Source of the DNA: Glandiceps talaboti
Taxonomy: Eukaryota > Hemichordata > Enteropneusta > Spengelidae
Assembly: GCF_964340395.1 (NCBI RefSeq)
Contig: NC_135566.1
Span: forward strand, 2,502,501 to 2,566,500
Length of the DNA stretch: 64,000 nt
Reading direction: 5' to 3'
How positions within the stretch are numbered: position 1 is the stretch's first letter; every line of letters begins with the position of its first letter. The notes below the pieces were generated by a model, which saw nothing but the letters and a program-made list of their open reading frames with translations, ran no database searches and was not told where the DNA came from. Of this stretch, positions 49,119 through 61,052 are shown one piece after another. The translations under genes and the position numbers were made by a program.

Positions 49119-49619
49119 ATGGGCAAATCATATGAAAATGTGTTGCTAAGGTGTAGAGTATTATAGTGGTATGTATAACCAAAACAATTTTGTTGTCAAA
49201 TCCATGTGGTGTCAGAGAGTTTGATAGCAACCTCAGTGAAATTATAGTCATTTCATTTCAGCAATGAATAAACTGTAAGCTATTAAAGAAGGTATCTTAT
49301 AAAATAACTTTTGAAGTAAAAAAATATTGTCTATGAGTTTGATGACAGGTTGGCATTTATACTGTTGTCAAAAATTCAATTTTCAGGTACCAAGACAAAA
49401 AGCATTGATGTTAATGTACAAGGTATAGAATTAGATAAAAAGAGAATTTAAGTCTAATCGTAGACTCCTATACAATAGATTATGTATGAGTGGTGATAAT
49501 GACTTGAGATTGTACAAGTTTTATATGTTGTTATATTCAGTTAAAAACCTTAGCTTTGGTGTATTGAAACGCTGCTACAACTAAGTGAAAATTCAGCACC
49601 TTACATTAAATTGCTATGA
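49119..49619. other. non-coding sequence
   Basis: AT-rich with no gene or repeat seen. Confidence 0.5.
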
Positions 49620-49870
49620 AAGTAGCTACAAAATGCCTCTGGCACGAGAAGTTCCCAATTCACAAGACTATGAATGAGAATGAGCTCTCTCTGGCAGCGA
49701 TTCCCTGGGACGACACGGCCGCTGGCAAAAATTGGTTAATTCAGTTTCTGGAGATTGCCTCGGTGGCGCGGCAGATGTTAGCATTCTGAACACAATCTGT
49801 TCAGTTGTGATTTCTGAAGGCACAAGCACTCATGGAAAACAACCATAGGAATGAGTGCAGGAGATTTAGA
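49620..49870. promoter_or_regulatory. candidate conserved non-coding element 4
   Basis: This GC/CpG-rich island (gggacgacacggccgctgg; tcggtggcgcggcagatg) sits in AT-rich DNA and contains ATTGGTTAAT (49731-49740), a CCAAT-type and homeodomain-like word, and two ctggca NF1-like half-sites. No frame is supported. It is one of the sharpest composition islands in the second half. Confidence 0.35.
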
Positions 49871-51229
49871 ATAGATACGACCTGCAAAATGTAGTCTGCA
49901 ACTTGTTATCAATGAAATCAAGTATTCATGACACAGATTTTGAAATTTTTTGAAATTTTTTCATAAAATAATTGTCTATCCTCTATTCCTGATGTAAAAT
50001 CTGCATGTGAAATATGTTACACACAAGAGATGAGACCAAAAATTATGAAATATTTTGAAAAAGTACAATAACCCAAAAAGTTGTCATAAAAAATCGTAGG
50101 ATAGATTTTAACAGATACAAATATGTCATTTCTCTCCGTACCCATTAACTAAGCACTTTACTATCAAATATTTCCAGAATTTTTGTTGTTGTTGTAATTT
50201 TCCCCATTTCAAATAATCTCAGAATAATTTTAGACAGCAACTTGCAAGAATCATTGCAAGAATCATTTTTTATGAATAAGTATCAAAATGAAGTGATCCC
50301 TTATAAAATACTAGAAATTCTACTACAACTGAAATTGTAATCATTACGCAACAAAGCATTTCAATTTTTCACCATTCTACAATGGCTTTTACAAAAATAA
50401 TCATTCACTATAACAACAAAAGCTAAATTTCCTCACCAAAGAAAGCGCATTTCCAGATGACAAAAATGAATTTTCTCACCCATCTGACAAGATACTCTAC
50501 TCTGAAACAAATCATTGAAACTGAACAGAAAGAGAAGAAAACATTACCAAAAGGACTTTCTGAAAGTGTATCTTTTGGTCAAAAAACTAGCTAGTTACCA
50601 TGCTAACTACAACGTTGTAAACTGATACCTTAATATTTTCATTCTGATATCAAAATTGTAGTGCTATTGAAGCAGATATAAATAGCCTAGTACGATTAGC
50701 TTGAAATGTGTAATGCCAATTTTGCATTTCAATTACCCCAATGCTGTTTTCTTTACAAATATGTGCTTTAAAGGGTTGTCACACTCTCAGTACTTTAAGC
50801 TAGGGTTTGATACAAGTGTGACCCCAATGTCAAGAAAAAGATTTTTTCAATCAGAATCCTTGAGACGGTTTTTGGAATTTTTGCATGTAAATTGGAATCT
50901 CAGATTTTGCCTGAGATTGTATAGAAATTAGAGATGGGGATTTAGCGCCATAGCAAGTGACGCATTTTGTGTTTTAGAATGCCAAGCAGGTTTTGTAAGA
51001 CCCTATGTCTCACATCATGGAAATAAAAGCGTTTTGTGTGATATTAAAAAAAACACAACAAAGTCATTCCCTATTTGTATGATAATTCTGTACCTGCTTT
51101 TGTTGCTTCTAATCTTATAGATGACACCGCTTTGCCATGATTTCAACAGAGAGACAGCTGAGAAAAAAAAATCATTTGCATTTGAGAATTCCCAGCAGAC
51201 TTGAACAGTCATGTTAGCCTGAGGCTTAA
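49871..51229. other. AT-rich non-coding sequence
   Basis: No gene is supported. There are two copies of ttgaaattttt (about 49939) and of gcaagaatcatt (about 50245-50268). The frame 50701-50931 lacks splice support. Confidence 0.45.
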
Positions 51230-51500
51230 CTATTCAGAGGAAGGTACTATATTTACATATTTATTACAATGTAAATTTCTGATTTCTGCCCAAAACGAGA
51301 CATCATTCCCCAATCATCCTTGTAATACTCTTTTAAAGACATTGAATCAGTTTGAACCAAGTACAAACAGAACTTTTGGCCTCCTGAATCTTCATTCCTT
51401 GTCTATGCCAATACAAATAACACTAGGGACGTAGGACGGCAGATGCTGACTGCTGCTACTGCTGCCGTGGAAACAAGTCACGTTGGAAATTCTATTACCC
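51230..51500. promoter_or_regulatory. candidate conserved non-coding element 5
   Basis: A block of mixed composition (gcccaaaacgagacatcatt; ccccaatcatccttgtaat; gggacgtaggacggcagatg) ends in a (CTG)-like run, gctgactgctgctactgctg. A 77-codon frame crosses it but shows no domain. Confidence 0.2.
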
Positions 51501-52477
51501 TAATTCATATTTAAATGCAATACAACAGGGAGAAAATTGAAGTAATATAATAAGAATAGTAGAAAGTGAGGGAAGTATAAATTGTCAACACTGCCCATGG
51601 GGAGGGATGAGTCAAAATTCCGTTATGTCAGAACTGCAAGTCATTCATAGCAGGATTCCTACCAGTGAAAAATATCACTATTGTTCCAGTTATAACACAA
51701 ACATGACCATGACTTTTTGGTGAACTTCCTATGATTACTTTCACTTCTTGACTGAAATATTTGAATTTATTGAGTCACACGATGGTAAAAGTGGTTATTT
51801 ATGATCGCTATGCCACAACCACCAATCTTGCGATGCTATGCAATGTATCTGCTACAGTTGGGGAACCCTAGTTAAACAGAGGCTAGAGAGGAAATCTGGT
51901 AACACTTGCATAGATTTTCACACCATGACCCATATTTTGGGTTGAGAACCCTGGTAATGTGACTGGGAAAGTCAGATACAAGTTATCTACTTACCACCCT
52001 CAGTAAAGACAATGCCATGCATGTGAACATTTTTTAGATAAAATTGATGGCAAGATGGGTAAGAGAACGACAGTGATAGTCTCTGATATCAGACTCACTA
52101 TCTTATCGTACCAATGTAGACTCTACACTATTATAACACAGGAGTTCAAATACTCTTCTCTTGTCTCTACTGAGTCATTCAACTTCTAAGCCTGTAATCA
52201 CTTTCACTATAACAAACCCTATCTCCATACCGACATTGCTCCCATTTCACCTTTCATTTCATTTCATCCCATTCTCAGCTTTTCCTTCCCTCTCTACAAA
52301 AGAGAACTGGGTTAGAATCTTTTTATTCAGGCTTTGCCTCAGAAATCTCTATGCTAGAATTGGAATTTAACATTCCCCCCTAAAATGTCTACTTTTGGTA
52401 TTGTAGCCTTTAAAAAGGTTTCTAGTTCTACACTCATCTCTTTGGTATATTACCCTGTACAGTAATGTGGTTCTACA
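51501..52477. other. non-coding sequence
   Basis: No gene is seen. There is a T/C-rich stretch at about 52225-52300 (ttcatttcatttcatcccat). Confidence 0.45.
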
Positions 52478-52643
52478 CTCATCATCATTATCATTATTGT
52501 CACACAATAATCGTGATCATCTTCACTGTTGTTGTCATCATTGTAGTCGTCGTCGTTGTCATTATCATCATCATCATCATCATCATCATCCTCATCATCA
52601 CCACCACCACCACCACCAATTGTCATCATTGTAGTCGTCATTG

Positions 52644-52704
<61 letters not shown>

Positions 52705-52753
52705 TATCATCATCATCATTATCATCATTATCATCATCATCATCATCATCATT

Positions 52754-52785
<32 letters not shown>

Positions 52786-52811
52786 TATCATCATCATCAT
52801 CATCATCATCA
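52478..52811. repeat. (CAT)n trinucleotide microsatellite
   Basis: About 80 CAT units with TAT interruptions follow a degenerate start with CACCAC and GTCGTC patches. Frames read poly-Ile, poly-Ser, poly-His on the plus strand and poly-Met/Asp on the minus strand: artefacts. Confidence 0.97.
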
Positions 52812-53350
52812 CTTAGGTTTGTGACTTGTGATTGTTTATTTCATAATTTAGTACAAAACTAACCATAACCATCACAAATACAATTCTTTCAACTTTCTTT
52901 TATCATGAATAATTAACCATGCAACATAAAAACATATTAACACCAAAATGACTGAGTACTTTATATAGTACACTACTGAGCAATCATTTCTAGCATATCT
53001 CCATCCTTGATTTCACTGGGGGATAATCGTAGATGAGGAAATTTCTATTACCAGTGTTGTATATATATCTATACTACTGTTGACAAATTATTGTCCCTAT
53101 AAATCACTAAACTCAATCCATTTTAATCTGAATTTGAGTCAGCACAAAAAAAAATACTACAATAAGTCATGTTAAGAGTGATATTTTATATCAAACGGCT
53201 ATAAATATTTGGTAAAATACTTGCTATGAATACATAATTACTAGGATACATTTCTACACATACTTTCTGAATGACTTCTATTCTAACTTCATCACTTTAC
53301 AATACACAAATCTCCATGGGCCAATAATTTTTAATGACAAATACTATTTT
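52812..53350. other. AT-rich non-coding sequence
   Basis: Nothing supported is present. Confidence 0.5.
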
Positions 53351-54290
53351 TCAGTCCAACATTCTTCCTTTGATACATTGGATTTTTATTGTCAGTCCAA
53401 TATTCTTCCTTTGGTACCTTGAACATTTATTTTTAGCCCAACATTCTGCCTTTAATACCTTATTTTCAGTCCAGCCTAGTGCCTACTGCCTTTGATAACT
53501 TGGACATTTATTTTCAGCCCAACATTCTGCCTTTGATACCTTATTTTCAATCTAACTTAGTGCCTACTGCCTTTGATAACTTGGACATTTATTTTCAGCC
53601 CAACATTCTGCCTTTGATACCTTATTTTCAATCTAACTTAGTGCCTACTGCCTTTGATATCTCGGACATTTATTTTCAGCCCAACATTCTGCCTTTGATA
53701 CCTTATTTTCAATCTAACCTAGTGCCTACTGCCTTTGATAACTTGGACATTTATTTTCAGCCCAACATTCTGCCTTTGATACCTTATTTTCAATCTAACC
53801 TAGTGCCTACTGCCTTTGATAACTTGGACATTTATTTTCAGCCCAACGTTCTGCCTTTGATACCTTATTTTCAATTTAACCTAGTGCCTACTGCCTTTGA
53901 TAACCTGGACATTTATTTTCAGCCCAACATTCTGCCTTTGATACCTTATTTTCAATCTAACTTAGTGCCTACTGCCTTTGATAACTTGAACATTTATTTT
54001 CAGCCCAACGTTCTGCCTTTAATACCTTATTTTCAATCTAACTTAGTGCCTACTGCTGTTGATAACTTGGACAGTTATTTTCAGCCCAACATTCTGCCTT
54101 TGATACCTTATTTTCAGTCTAACCTAGTGCCTACTGCCTTTGATAACTTGGACATTTATTTTCAGCCCAACATTCTGCCTTTAATACCTTATTTTCAGTC
54201 TAACCTACTGTCTACTGCCTTTGATAACTTGGACAGTTATTTTCAGCCCAACATTCTGCCTTTAAGGCCTTGGGTATTAATTTTTAGTCC
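53351..54290. repeat. 81-bp minisatellite with internally duplicated unit, ~10 copies
   Basis: The 81-bp unit has two related halves: ttttcagcccaacattctgcctttgatacc and ttttcaatctaacttagtgcctactgcctttgataac. Older half-unit copies precede it at 53351-53478. As 81 is 27 codons with no stop in one frame, a 277-codon frame spans 53479-54312 (repeating PTAFDNLDIYFQPNILPLIP), but it has no ATG codon and begins at a GTG. Several unit differences are silent (ttg/tta, caa/cag, tta/cta) and several are not. A real coding role is unlikely but not excluded. Each unit has an acceptor-like ATTTATTTTCAG. Confidence 0.9.
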
Positions 54291-54599
54291 AAATTTTCAA
54301 AAGTACAAGTGATAAAAGTTGAGTCTGTTTTCTCTCATTTGCATAATGATCTCCTTATTTGCATGTGATCTACTTTACCCAATCACACTGCACATAACAT
54401 ACATAATTATTTCAGAAAATACACATTTCTAATCATGTAGATAAACATACAGTTTTGGTGAAAAAAAAAGTTGCTTTGACTTGCTTACCCACACGGTAGC
54501 TTTAACTTGATAATATATGAACAGTGTATCATGTTATGGAATTACAATAATTTTGTCAGGAAGTTTGCCTACGGTAAAAATCACCGTACTATATCTTTC

Positions 54600-54900
54600 T
54601 TACAAATTGGTTCTTACTGAGGATAGCTGTAGGCAGTTAAGATGGACCAAGTTAAAGCTAACCGTGTGGTAGAATTTTATGATGGCGAACATTGAAGTAG
54701 ACCGATCCATTTTCCATAGGGTAGGTTGCATGACTGATAATGTTGATGTTGAAATACATTGATGATCTGCACACCTGCAGCAATGCTTGTCAATCAAAAG
54801 TTTGTACGGTGACATTGTGTAAGTTTGGGTTTCAGAAGTAGCATATACATTCATTTACATGCATTTGAATACGATGTTTAGTTGAACGTTGTGTTTATAT
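54600..54900. promoter_or_regulatory. candidate conserved non-coding element 6 upstream of a microexon
   Basis: A CpG-containing block (gctaaccgtgtggtag; gtagaccgatccattttcca; cacacctgcagcaatgcttg) has a CACCTG E-box and a cttgtcaatca TALE/Hox-like word. A minus-strand 84-codon frame (54600-54854, cysteine-rich near CCRCADHQC) overlaps it without splice support. It directly precedes the microexon at 54906. Confidence 0.25.
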
Positions 54901-54905
54901 TCTAG

Positions 54906-54930
54906 ATGCAGTGCAAGCAGGAGATTTGTG
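54906..54930 (+). CDS. candidate 25-nt microexon (exon 3 of model A), phase 0/1
   Basis: The acceptor ttgtgtttatattctag and the donor GTG|GTAAGTATAG, a near-perfect match to the U1 site, lie 25 bases apart. In phase 0 it reads MQCKQEIC plus one base. All three frames are open in so short a segment, so the frame is only fixed by fit with 35348-35412 upstream (phase 0) and 61595 downstream (phase 1). Microexons of this size are known in animals, mainly in neural genes, from general knowledge. Confidence 0.35.
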
Positions 54931-55540
54931 GTAAGTATAGAGTTGTGTTCCTTGGTTACAAACTACCACAAATGGAGTTCACAGTATGAGTCTAGTTGAA
55001 TTAGACATCAAAGCCTTACATACAATCATGGTACAATGTGTTTATATACCTGTACCAGTGTTTCATATACACACAGGTATACAGTCATGCATTTCATAGA
55101 GTGAACTAGTATAGTAGTACTGGTATTTCATATATACTGATATCACCTTGTTTTTTTAAAGGTGGTAAGTTGGTAAAAATCTACTTGAGTTTCCTAGGTA
55201 CCTCCACCAAAATGACAGTGTACCTTTTTGATAGGAAAATTCCACCGAAAACATGGCTTCATTATGATGTTCCATAGAGTCACCTGTAATACTATATTCT
55301 TTCATAATTAACCCAAATATCATGTACATAGTAAATTAATATCACAAAGTTCCTGATTCAGGTATCTGCTGAATTTATTGTACAAAATATAGAAAAAAGA
55401 CAGAGAATTCAAGAAAGAAAGACAAGCAAAAGCAAAATGAAAAGAAGCTGTTAAGACAGTAACTGCCAATGACAACTAATGGAAATGTCGACTGAAGAAT
55501 TACAGTACACATTCTTTGCTCTTTCTTGTGATTATTTTCA
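54931..55540. other. non-coding sequence
   Basis: AT-rich. A further acceptor (cctttttgatag at about 55217-55228) is followed by a frame in the phase that fits the microexon donor (KFHRKHGFIMMFHRV to a stop at about 55307), an alternative continuation of model A. No other feature. Confidence 0.35.
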
Positions 55541-55542
55541 AA

Positions 55543-55706
55543 GTGTGTTAATCATTCTCTGAAATTCTCGGTAAAAATGCCAAGTGATGTACATATGTCT
55601 AGACCTGATGAATTATCCTCCCTATATGCATCGCAAAGTGCAGCTCCACCAAGCTGTGTGTCGTCCCAGGAGTATTCTAGTAAATCGCTATATGCACCAA
55701 CTCAGT
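55543..55706 (+). CDS. candidate Ser/Pro-rich terminal exon; minus strand also open
   Basis: The acceptor tttcttgtgattattttcaaag is followed by a phase-0 frame to a stop at 55704-55706. It includes MPSDVHMSRPDELSSLYASQ and ends SSKSLYAPTQ, a low-complexity polar tail like the ends of many regulatory proteins. On the opposite strand the same DNA is also open (LLEYSWDDTQLGGAALCDAY), so strand is unresolved. Local CpG is raised. No domain is recognised. A conserved non-coding element would explain the same facts. Confidence 0.3.
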
Positions 55707-55900
55707 GATCTGAACTGACAAACCAGATTTAGCAGAGGTGGAGAGGTCACAGCATGGCTTTCCCTTCTAGTTCCTGTCAGAGATTTATCAACTTGTGGCT
55801 GGCTATATCCATCGTGATGTATGGCACCAGTTTTGGATCGTGTCACCATGTCAACATCAATCACTGGACTTTTCACTATATGACCTCTGAACTATGACAT
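55688..55900 (-). CDS. candidate minus-strand exon, possibly joined by a frameshift
   Basis: A minus-strand frame of about 70 codons (including VIDVDMVTRSKTGAIHHDGY and QPQVDKSLTGTRRESHAV) ends at 55688. A one-base shift near 55700 would connect it to the open minus-strand frame over 55555-55700. The plus strand also has an open frame here (SMAFPSSSCQRFINLWLAI), so the case is not closed. It may be a decayed coding segment or a conserved element. No family is recognised. Confidence 0.2.
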
Positions 55901-58199
55901 TTGACCTCTTATTTTAATACTGTCATCATTTTATTGGATCAATGTCCTAGTATTGGATTTGTTATTTTCACAGAATCAAATGAATTAATTAAGCATGATC
56001 AAAAAATAAATGAATTTGACACTTTTTGCTAACATACATGAGGTTTCAGGTGTAAAATTACTAAATATGGTAATTAATACAAAAGAAAGATTAGTATGAG
56101 ACTGCTATGATTTAACCAGACACTGTTTGTAGCTGGATTTTAACAGTTGTTCAATACTGCTAGTTTCTGGTACACTTTCACAAGGGTCCATGTCTGATAT
56201 GTTGGTTTTTCTACTGAGACAAAACTTCATGTACTGACAGTAACGGTAACGATCTTGAGTATTATGATATCAATCAGCTGTTTAATGTACCTGGTGTTTT
56301 ATACATGGAACACAACTGTACCATATATTGCTAGTGTATTCACTGGTAGTTCACTCTAACATGTACTGTTTGCCATTATCTATGTGGCATGTAAACCCAG
56401 GTGTTTGGTATCCAATGTGAAGCACCTGCTGGTGATCAACATCATCAATGGATGGCACTAGCTGGCGTGTGGCATAAACTGTGTGACATCACTGGCATTT
56501 GACATGAACTGTGTGGTATCACTGGTGTTTGGTTTGAATCATGTGATTAGGTGACTTATATTTGACACCAGCTACAATCAACATCACCTATCCCTGACAG
56601 TAGCAAAATGGTATCAACTGCATCACATGCAAGAGCTGAACTCTACAGCTGGTCTCACCCATTCTCTATATTTTAACTATATAGAGTAACTTGTGTTTAG
56701 TAAATATTCATACATCAATGGTACTGGTCTGGGATTATTCACATTTTACGGTATGTTCGTAAAATAAAGAATTCAATTACGCAAAATAAAATATGAAAAA
56801 AGTGACTTTTAGATCTTAGAATCTGAATTCAATTCCTCTAGATAGCTACCAAGAATCCCCAATAAATCTACTTAAAGGGGCACGATTCAATCCCACGTTC
56901 TTGCATTAACGTTATCTTATCATCTTATTTATAAAACCACAATCCAAAGAAATCAAACAGGATAAATACTTTTGTTGCGGAACAACTTTTCAAACAGCTT
57001 TTCTCTTAAAATTAAACAACTATTTTTCACTCCAAAAGTCGAATCCTAATTAGACATCTGTCTTTAAATAAATTCACTATTAATACTGATTTTCATGTCA
57101 TTTTCTTTCACATCAGGCTAGATCATATTTGTTTTTACAAACTAACCATGTCTGTGATTTCCTGTCACCAATGTAGAATCATTAATAGCTTGATTTCTAT
57201 TCATACATTTGACATCAATTTTGGCCAAAGCTATGATGTGTCAATTTCCTGTCATTCTGTCTAGATTGAGTCTAAACTACGGCTAACATTTCCCCAAACA
57301 TAGTAGGTAATAGGAGGACTAAAATGAGATAATAGTTTCATCTCTCTGTGTCGCCGTCTTACTTTTGTGTGTCAATCATGACTCCACTTTTCATGCCCTA
57401 AATGCCTGAAATTGATCTTCTTGTATATTTCCTGATGGGAAATTATAAACGAAATGTCCCTAATTTCCATCAACAGTCAATCTTTGTAGGCAATAGTGAG
57501 GCACTGAAAATATCGTCAGCGATGAAATGTACCACATATGGTCAATTTCACTGAAATCAATGAGTACAAAATTGCAAATTAGCCCCTATTAGCTACCAAT
57601 GATGGAAATACAAGAGGAAGAGTCCAACTGTAAGATTGAGTTGTCAAGTTTAGTTTTGACTTTTCTATGGGTACTTGGTATTTTCACACTGTTTCAATTT
57701 ACACATAGATGTATTGGACACAGTGGGAGACTTTTCACATGAAATGAGTTGGAATTGACTGTGTACTAACATTCAACACCTTTTGGACTACTGTATTAAG
57801 TTGAATGAATAGATTATAGTATGCTGAATAGTATATCCTATCTCAACATGTACATGTAAGTTAAACAACAACAGTTGACTTTTTCTCTATTTTTCTCTCT
57901 TCACATTATTTGAAGAACTTTTTATTCTGTCATGGTGTAATGTAGGTGCCCTATACATTTCTACAAAGTTTGTATTCTTCAGACAAAGTATACTGCAAAA
58001 ATGTACATGTAGTTTTTAAAATAACTTTTGCATATTTTCATATAAACTTTTTTTTTACATTCGAGATAGATTTTGCATTTAATGACAGCACGAAACATAC
58101 ATAATCTATGGACAATATGCAATTGATAATATTTGGATCAATAGCAATATTGCACACCAGAGTAACAACAGCTCCAAGGGAGTGCAACAAAATAGGGAG
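55901..58199. other. non-coding sequence
   Basis: No supported gene is present. A patch of related short phrases (ggtgatcaacatcatcaatg; ggcataaactgtgtgacatcactgg; gacatgaactgtgtggtatcactgg) at 56420-56590 suggests an old 35-bp-scale repeat. The rest is AT-rich. Confidence 0.45.
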
Positions 58200-58204
58200 A
58201 CATC

Positions 58205-58615
58205 ATAACATATAAACACACAATGCAACACAACACGACATGGCATGGCATGACACGATACAACATGACATGACACAACACGACACTACACGGTGAGACA
58301 CAACACGCCTTGTCACGACATGGCACGACACAACACGGCATGACACTACACTATACAACACAACACAACATGGTACAGCATGGCACAACACAACACAGTA
58401 TAGCATGGCACAACACAACATGGTACAACATGGTACAACATGGTACAGCATGGCACAACACAACACGGTACTGCGTGGCACAACACAACACAGTACAGCA
58501 TGACACTACACAACACAACACAACACAGTACAGCATGACACTACACAACACAACACAACACAGTACAGCATGACACTACACAACACAACACATACACAAC
58601 ACAGCATGACACAAC
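58205..58615. repeat. degenerate pentanucleotide array (phase-5 satellite)
   Basis: The region can be cut into five-base words almost without a break: caaca, cgaca, tggca, tgaca, ctaca, cggca, tggta, cagca. The last two bases are mostly CA or TA and the first is C or T, so an original ACAAC-like 5-mer has drifted while keeping register for about 80 units. Cysteine/valine-rich minus-strand frames and His/Thr-rich plus-strand frames are artefacts. Confidence 0.9.
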
Positions 58616-58809
58616 ACATGCAACCTAAGAAGACAAGACAGACCAGTGCAATGGATAATACAATTAAGTTCAATTTAAAGATTCAACTATGGTTATAATA
58701 TCTTTTCATATACATTTTCAAAGTTCTAAATATCTTTTTACTGAACATAGACTGTATCTCTACTTCAACATTACAAGTGATCAAAATTCAAACATTGCCA
58801 TCACATATT

Positions 58810-59260
58810 AAAGTGCATCAACAACTCCTTATTGTCGTCACCCCAAACAAACTGCCAGATCAGTGCTACTAAGCAACGCCATAACAACATTTCATCACAA
58901 AAAAATGGCTACGGCTAATGAGTCAATTTCAGACAGATTTTGTCAATTCGTGTTGCTAGGCGGCCGACATCTATCCAAACAAAGCAAATCTCTACCCTGC
59001 AGAGATAAATAGAATCTATCTGGTTGTTCATTTCAGCAACCAAATACACATGCTCCATTCCATACATTTTTGGTCCGTCAAAGTCCTTAACGGAACAAAT
59101 TGAATTCGCCCTCTTAATTTGTCAACTATTAGACTGCAAAGCTGAGAGAAATAGAGCTCTGTGTTGTAAGCCGCTGGAGTGGTTAGCGAAGAGTGGGGGG
59201 TTCCATTGTGTACGGAAACTACATTAGGACCCTATGATTAGGCTGTGCAGCACTGAATAT
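58810..59260. promoter_or_regulatory. candidate conserved non-coding element 7 with RFX-like sites
   Basis: A 450-bp CpG-containing island holds agcaacgccataacaac (about 58872-58889), one base off the RFX-like core in the minisatellite at 5790-6510, and tgttgctaggcggcc (about 58951-58965), another X-box-like half. Words such as ggctaatgagtc, cttaatttgtca and aaacaaagca (SOX/FOX-like) are nearby. It also contains an open 67-codon frame (59024-59227) without a domain. Confidence 0.35.
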
Positions 59261-61016
59261 ACGACACAAGAAATTGGATTACACATGTCTATTTCACAAC
59301 ATCATGCCTGGTTGAAGACGAAAATTGACCACCCTAGCACCTTAACAGGAAAACAAATCAGATTAGATTCACATAACCTTTGTCAGTTGATAGCATTTTT
59401 AACTCCATCAAAGCAAAAGTATAGCCACTCAGCCATGTTCTCCGGCAAACATGAAATACACACTCTCTCAGGGCAAAAAACATTGTCGTTTTGTCAATAT
59501 TAATTTTGACACCTCCACTGGTTTGGAAAAATGAGAATTTCACATAAAAAAGAGTCTCAGTATATATATGAAGACCAAAACTGTTTTACTCATAACTTTA
59601 TCCAAATTAGAATCATGAATGATACTATTTCTATCAACAGTTTTAAAAAAAAAAAAAACCTGCTACAATTACAAGTTTGGAATTAAAAATTGATTCAATG
59701 AATTCACATGAGAATCACAACTCATGGTCAATTAGTTTATTTATTTATTTTAATTTTTTTTTTGGGGGGGGGGGTACAGGAAAAAAACAAGTGTGCAAAG
59801 ATCCAGTTGTTTAATCTCTACTACAAATATTAAAGAAATATGACATTTTCATGACAAAGAAAAAGTGCAAAGATGTAAATTACTTAATTACATTTCTATT
59901 TTTATAGCAGTCTTTTTGTTCTATCTCAACAATACACATTGAGAGTTGGGACCAGGTTGGCATTTCTATTACAATAGAGATACCGTGTTGTGCAAGTCTT
60001 AAATGTCATTTCATTCAAGCTGTGACGTTTGACAGCAAATATACCATTCATCATCTGACTTTCATATTGGTAAATAGAGAATCAGGGGAGTTGTATGCAG
60101 TTATAAATTTGAAAAATTTTGACTGCTGCAAAAGTCAAGGTTTCTACATAAATGTTCTCTAAACCTAATGTTACGACCAAGTGTGCAGTGGTTTCTAATT
60201 TTACAGAAAAATCCAGTCTTTTTAGAGACAAGTTCAGTTTTTTTTCAAAGATATTCTATTACTAAAGAGATATAAATTCTTGCATAAGGGACATTTGGGT
60301 ATCTAAATTTGTTGAAAACATGTTAGCCACTACAAGATCTCTCACATGCGAGTTTGAAAATCAAATGTATCATGTTCAGTATTATTTAATGTAAGAAAAT
60401 GTTCAGTACACATTGTTGTTAAAATCATTGCCAAATACAGATATCAGGTTTTGTTGACTTTCAGTGCAGTTGAGTTTCTTTTCACAGTAGTGGGACTGTC
60501 TTTATATGAATGTATGGGAAGCTATCAGAACTTGCTATCACTTGGAGGTCCAGAATAGAGGAAAAGATCTCCTTATCCTCATAAAAAATGTCACTTTGTA
60601 AAAGGGTTAAAATTGCTTAGAAGTACAGATATACCATTTTTACTTCTGGTTATACCTCTGAAATAATATAGATAACAAAATCATCATTTCTATGTATGTC
60701 AAAAGACCCCCAAAAACTATCTGATGCCTTCATTTTTGCTCAGCATCATAAAACCGTATGTGGAAAAGTACCATTATAGTTGACTAGCTTTGGATACCAA
60801 CAACTAACCAAATTAAGAGTCAACCAGATAGACGTATCAGTGTCTCCTTTGTCCATGGAGTATATGCAATGTAAGCAGCCCTTAGCAGTCTTAGTAATTA
60901 TATTACTGTACACAGCTAATATGATTTGACTATCTCTCAAATTACATTTTTGGCTTTTACATACCACTGTTGCATGAACAATTACATTGTCTCTATCTTT
61001 TACACATATTTTAAAG
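59261..61016. other. AT-rich non-coding sequence
   Basis: No gene is supported. Homopolymers: A run near 59645-59658, T run then G run near 59752-59774. Confidence 0.5.
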
Positions 61017-61052
61017 CCCCCCCCCCCCCCAAAAAAAAAAAAAAAAAAAAAA
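61017..61052. repeat. poly(C)-poly(A) junction
   Basis: Fourteen C followed directly by twenty-two A. The A run could be the tail of a retrocopy, but no recognisable body precedes it. Confidence 0.9.

Noticed and set aside
52450-52862. Poly-Met/Asp, poly-Ile, poly-His and poly-Ser frames
   Set aside because: (CAT)n microsatellite.
53479-54312. 277-codon repeat protein gene
   Set aside because: It has no ATG codon, the frame is kept by the 81-bp period alone, and both silent and replacing changes are present. Kept only as a finding.
54906-55310. C2H2 zinc finger formed by the microexon and the frame at 55229
   Set aside because: Spacing of cysteines and histidines does not match the C2H2 pattern beyond the first two cysteines.
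58138-58573. Cys/Val-rich minus-strand and His/Thr-rich plus-strand frames
   Set aside because: Artefacts of the pentanucleotide array.
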